DNA of 5,648 bases from Peptococcaceae bacterium (GTDB lineage Bacteria; Bacillota; Peptococcia; DRI-13; UBA5745). Both the position numbers and the translations under genes were made by a program. Positions 5,385 through 5,648 of the stretch are shown piece after piece. Under the pieces are notes generated by a model, which was not told the DNA's origin, did not search any database, and worked only from the letters and a program-made list of their open reading frames with translations. Position 1 is the stretch's first letter. Every line of letters begins with the position of its first letter. Location of the stretch: positions 1-5,648 of the forward strand of contig JAISDM010000161.1 of the NCBI GenBank assembly GCA_031264885.1. Direction: 5' to 3'.

Positions 5385-5648
5385 TCAATCCGCGTTATTC
5401 CTTCCCCACCGCCGCGATAAACCTGTGCAGCATACGGCGGCCTCGGCGCAGGTGGCCGCGCCCCGCGGGTCAAAGAGATTACCGGGCTTGCCGCCGATGA
5501 CGCCGCTCTCGCAGAGCGCGTTCACCGCTCCGCTTGCGTAGGCCGGGATGGCGACATTGCCCATTCTGTCAATCGCCGTGCCCTCCGGCGCTCTGATTAT
5601 AAAACCACTGCCGGTTTTGACCGTTTCGCCGCCGGTCAGTGTCACAAG
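5385..5648 (-). CDS. C-terminal part of an SLH-domain protein, frameshifted near its end (partial)
   Basis: The minus-strand frame is open to the right edge, so the gene continues outside the window and its start is not visible. The fragment reads a glycine-rich beta-like part (TLTGGETVKTGSGF), then an SLH module: IPAYASGAVNALCESG, VIGGKPGNLFDPRG, and an exit helix AATCAEAAV. SLH modules attach exported proteins to cell-wall polymers. At about 5434-5436 a base seems to be missing: the current frame ends in the atypical CCTGLSRRWGRNNAD and stops at 5387-5385, while the -1 frame continues MLHRFIAAVGKE and stops at 5397-5395, a classic SLH ending. The normally conserved TRAE arginine is also Cys here (TGC for CGC). 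A decaying gene or a consensus error are both possible. The terminator follows directly. Confidence 0.72.
   Translation of the reverse strand, partial: LVTLTGGETVKTGSGFIIRAPEGTAIDRMGNVAIPAYASGAVNALCESGVIGGKPGNLFDPRGAATCAEAAVCCTGLSRRWGRNNAD

Overview
The window looks like chromosomal DNA of a GC-rich, Gram-positive-type Clostridia member (Oscillospiraceae/Christensenellaceae-like). The reasons are two SLH (S-layer homology) domain fragments, consensus sigma-A promoters, strong GGAGG ribosome binding sites, and short GTAGGGG-type palindromic repeats of the kind I associate with these genomes. The genus cannot be fixed from the sequence alone.

Layout, left to right. (1) 49-774, + strand: a complete HigBA-type toxin-antitoxin operon behind a perfect TTGACA-N17-TATAAT promoter; its base composition is visibly less GC-rich than the middle of the window. 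(2) 771-1130: the 3' end of an SLH-domain gene on the - strand, with no 5' part. Its stop overlaps the antitoxin stop tail-to-tail, and its upstream side runs into a pair of inverted GTAGGGG palindromes. (3) 1156-4673, - strand: three genes read right to left that look like one transcription unit. They are a secreted FecR-domain/beta-helix-like protein (4673-2769), a polytopic membrane protein with a cytosolic-type coiled coil and two C-terminal zinc ribbons (2760-1532, carrying an apparent 1-nt deletion), and a small protein made of three zinc ribbons (1461-1156). (4) 4674-4876: a divergent intergenic region with a promoter in each direction. (5) 4877-5284, + strand: a 135-aa protein of unknown function that may be two small domains joined. 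(6) 5333-5372: a 15-bp perfect stem terminator between convergent genes. (7) 5385-5648, - strand: the 3' end of another SLH-domain gene, running off the window, also with an apparent 1-nt deletion near its end.

The toxin-antitoxin pair is a recognisable family. The least explained part is the FecR/beta-helix, membrane zinc-ribbon and triple zinc-ribbon cluster, which could couple a surface structure to a zinc-ribbon membrane partner; no function can be assigned from sequence. Two independent single-base deletions in conserved coding sequence mean either gene decay or consensus errors in the assembly, and this should be settled before interpreting either gene.
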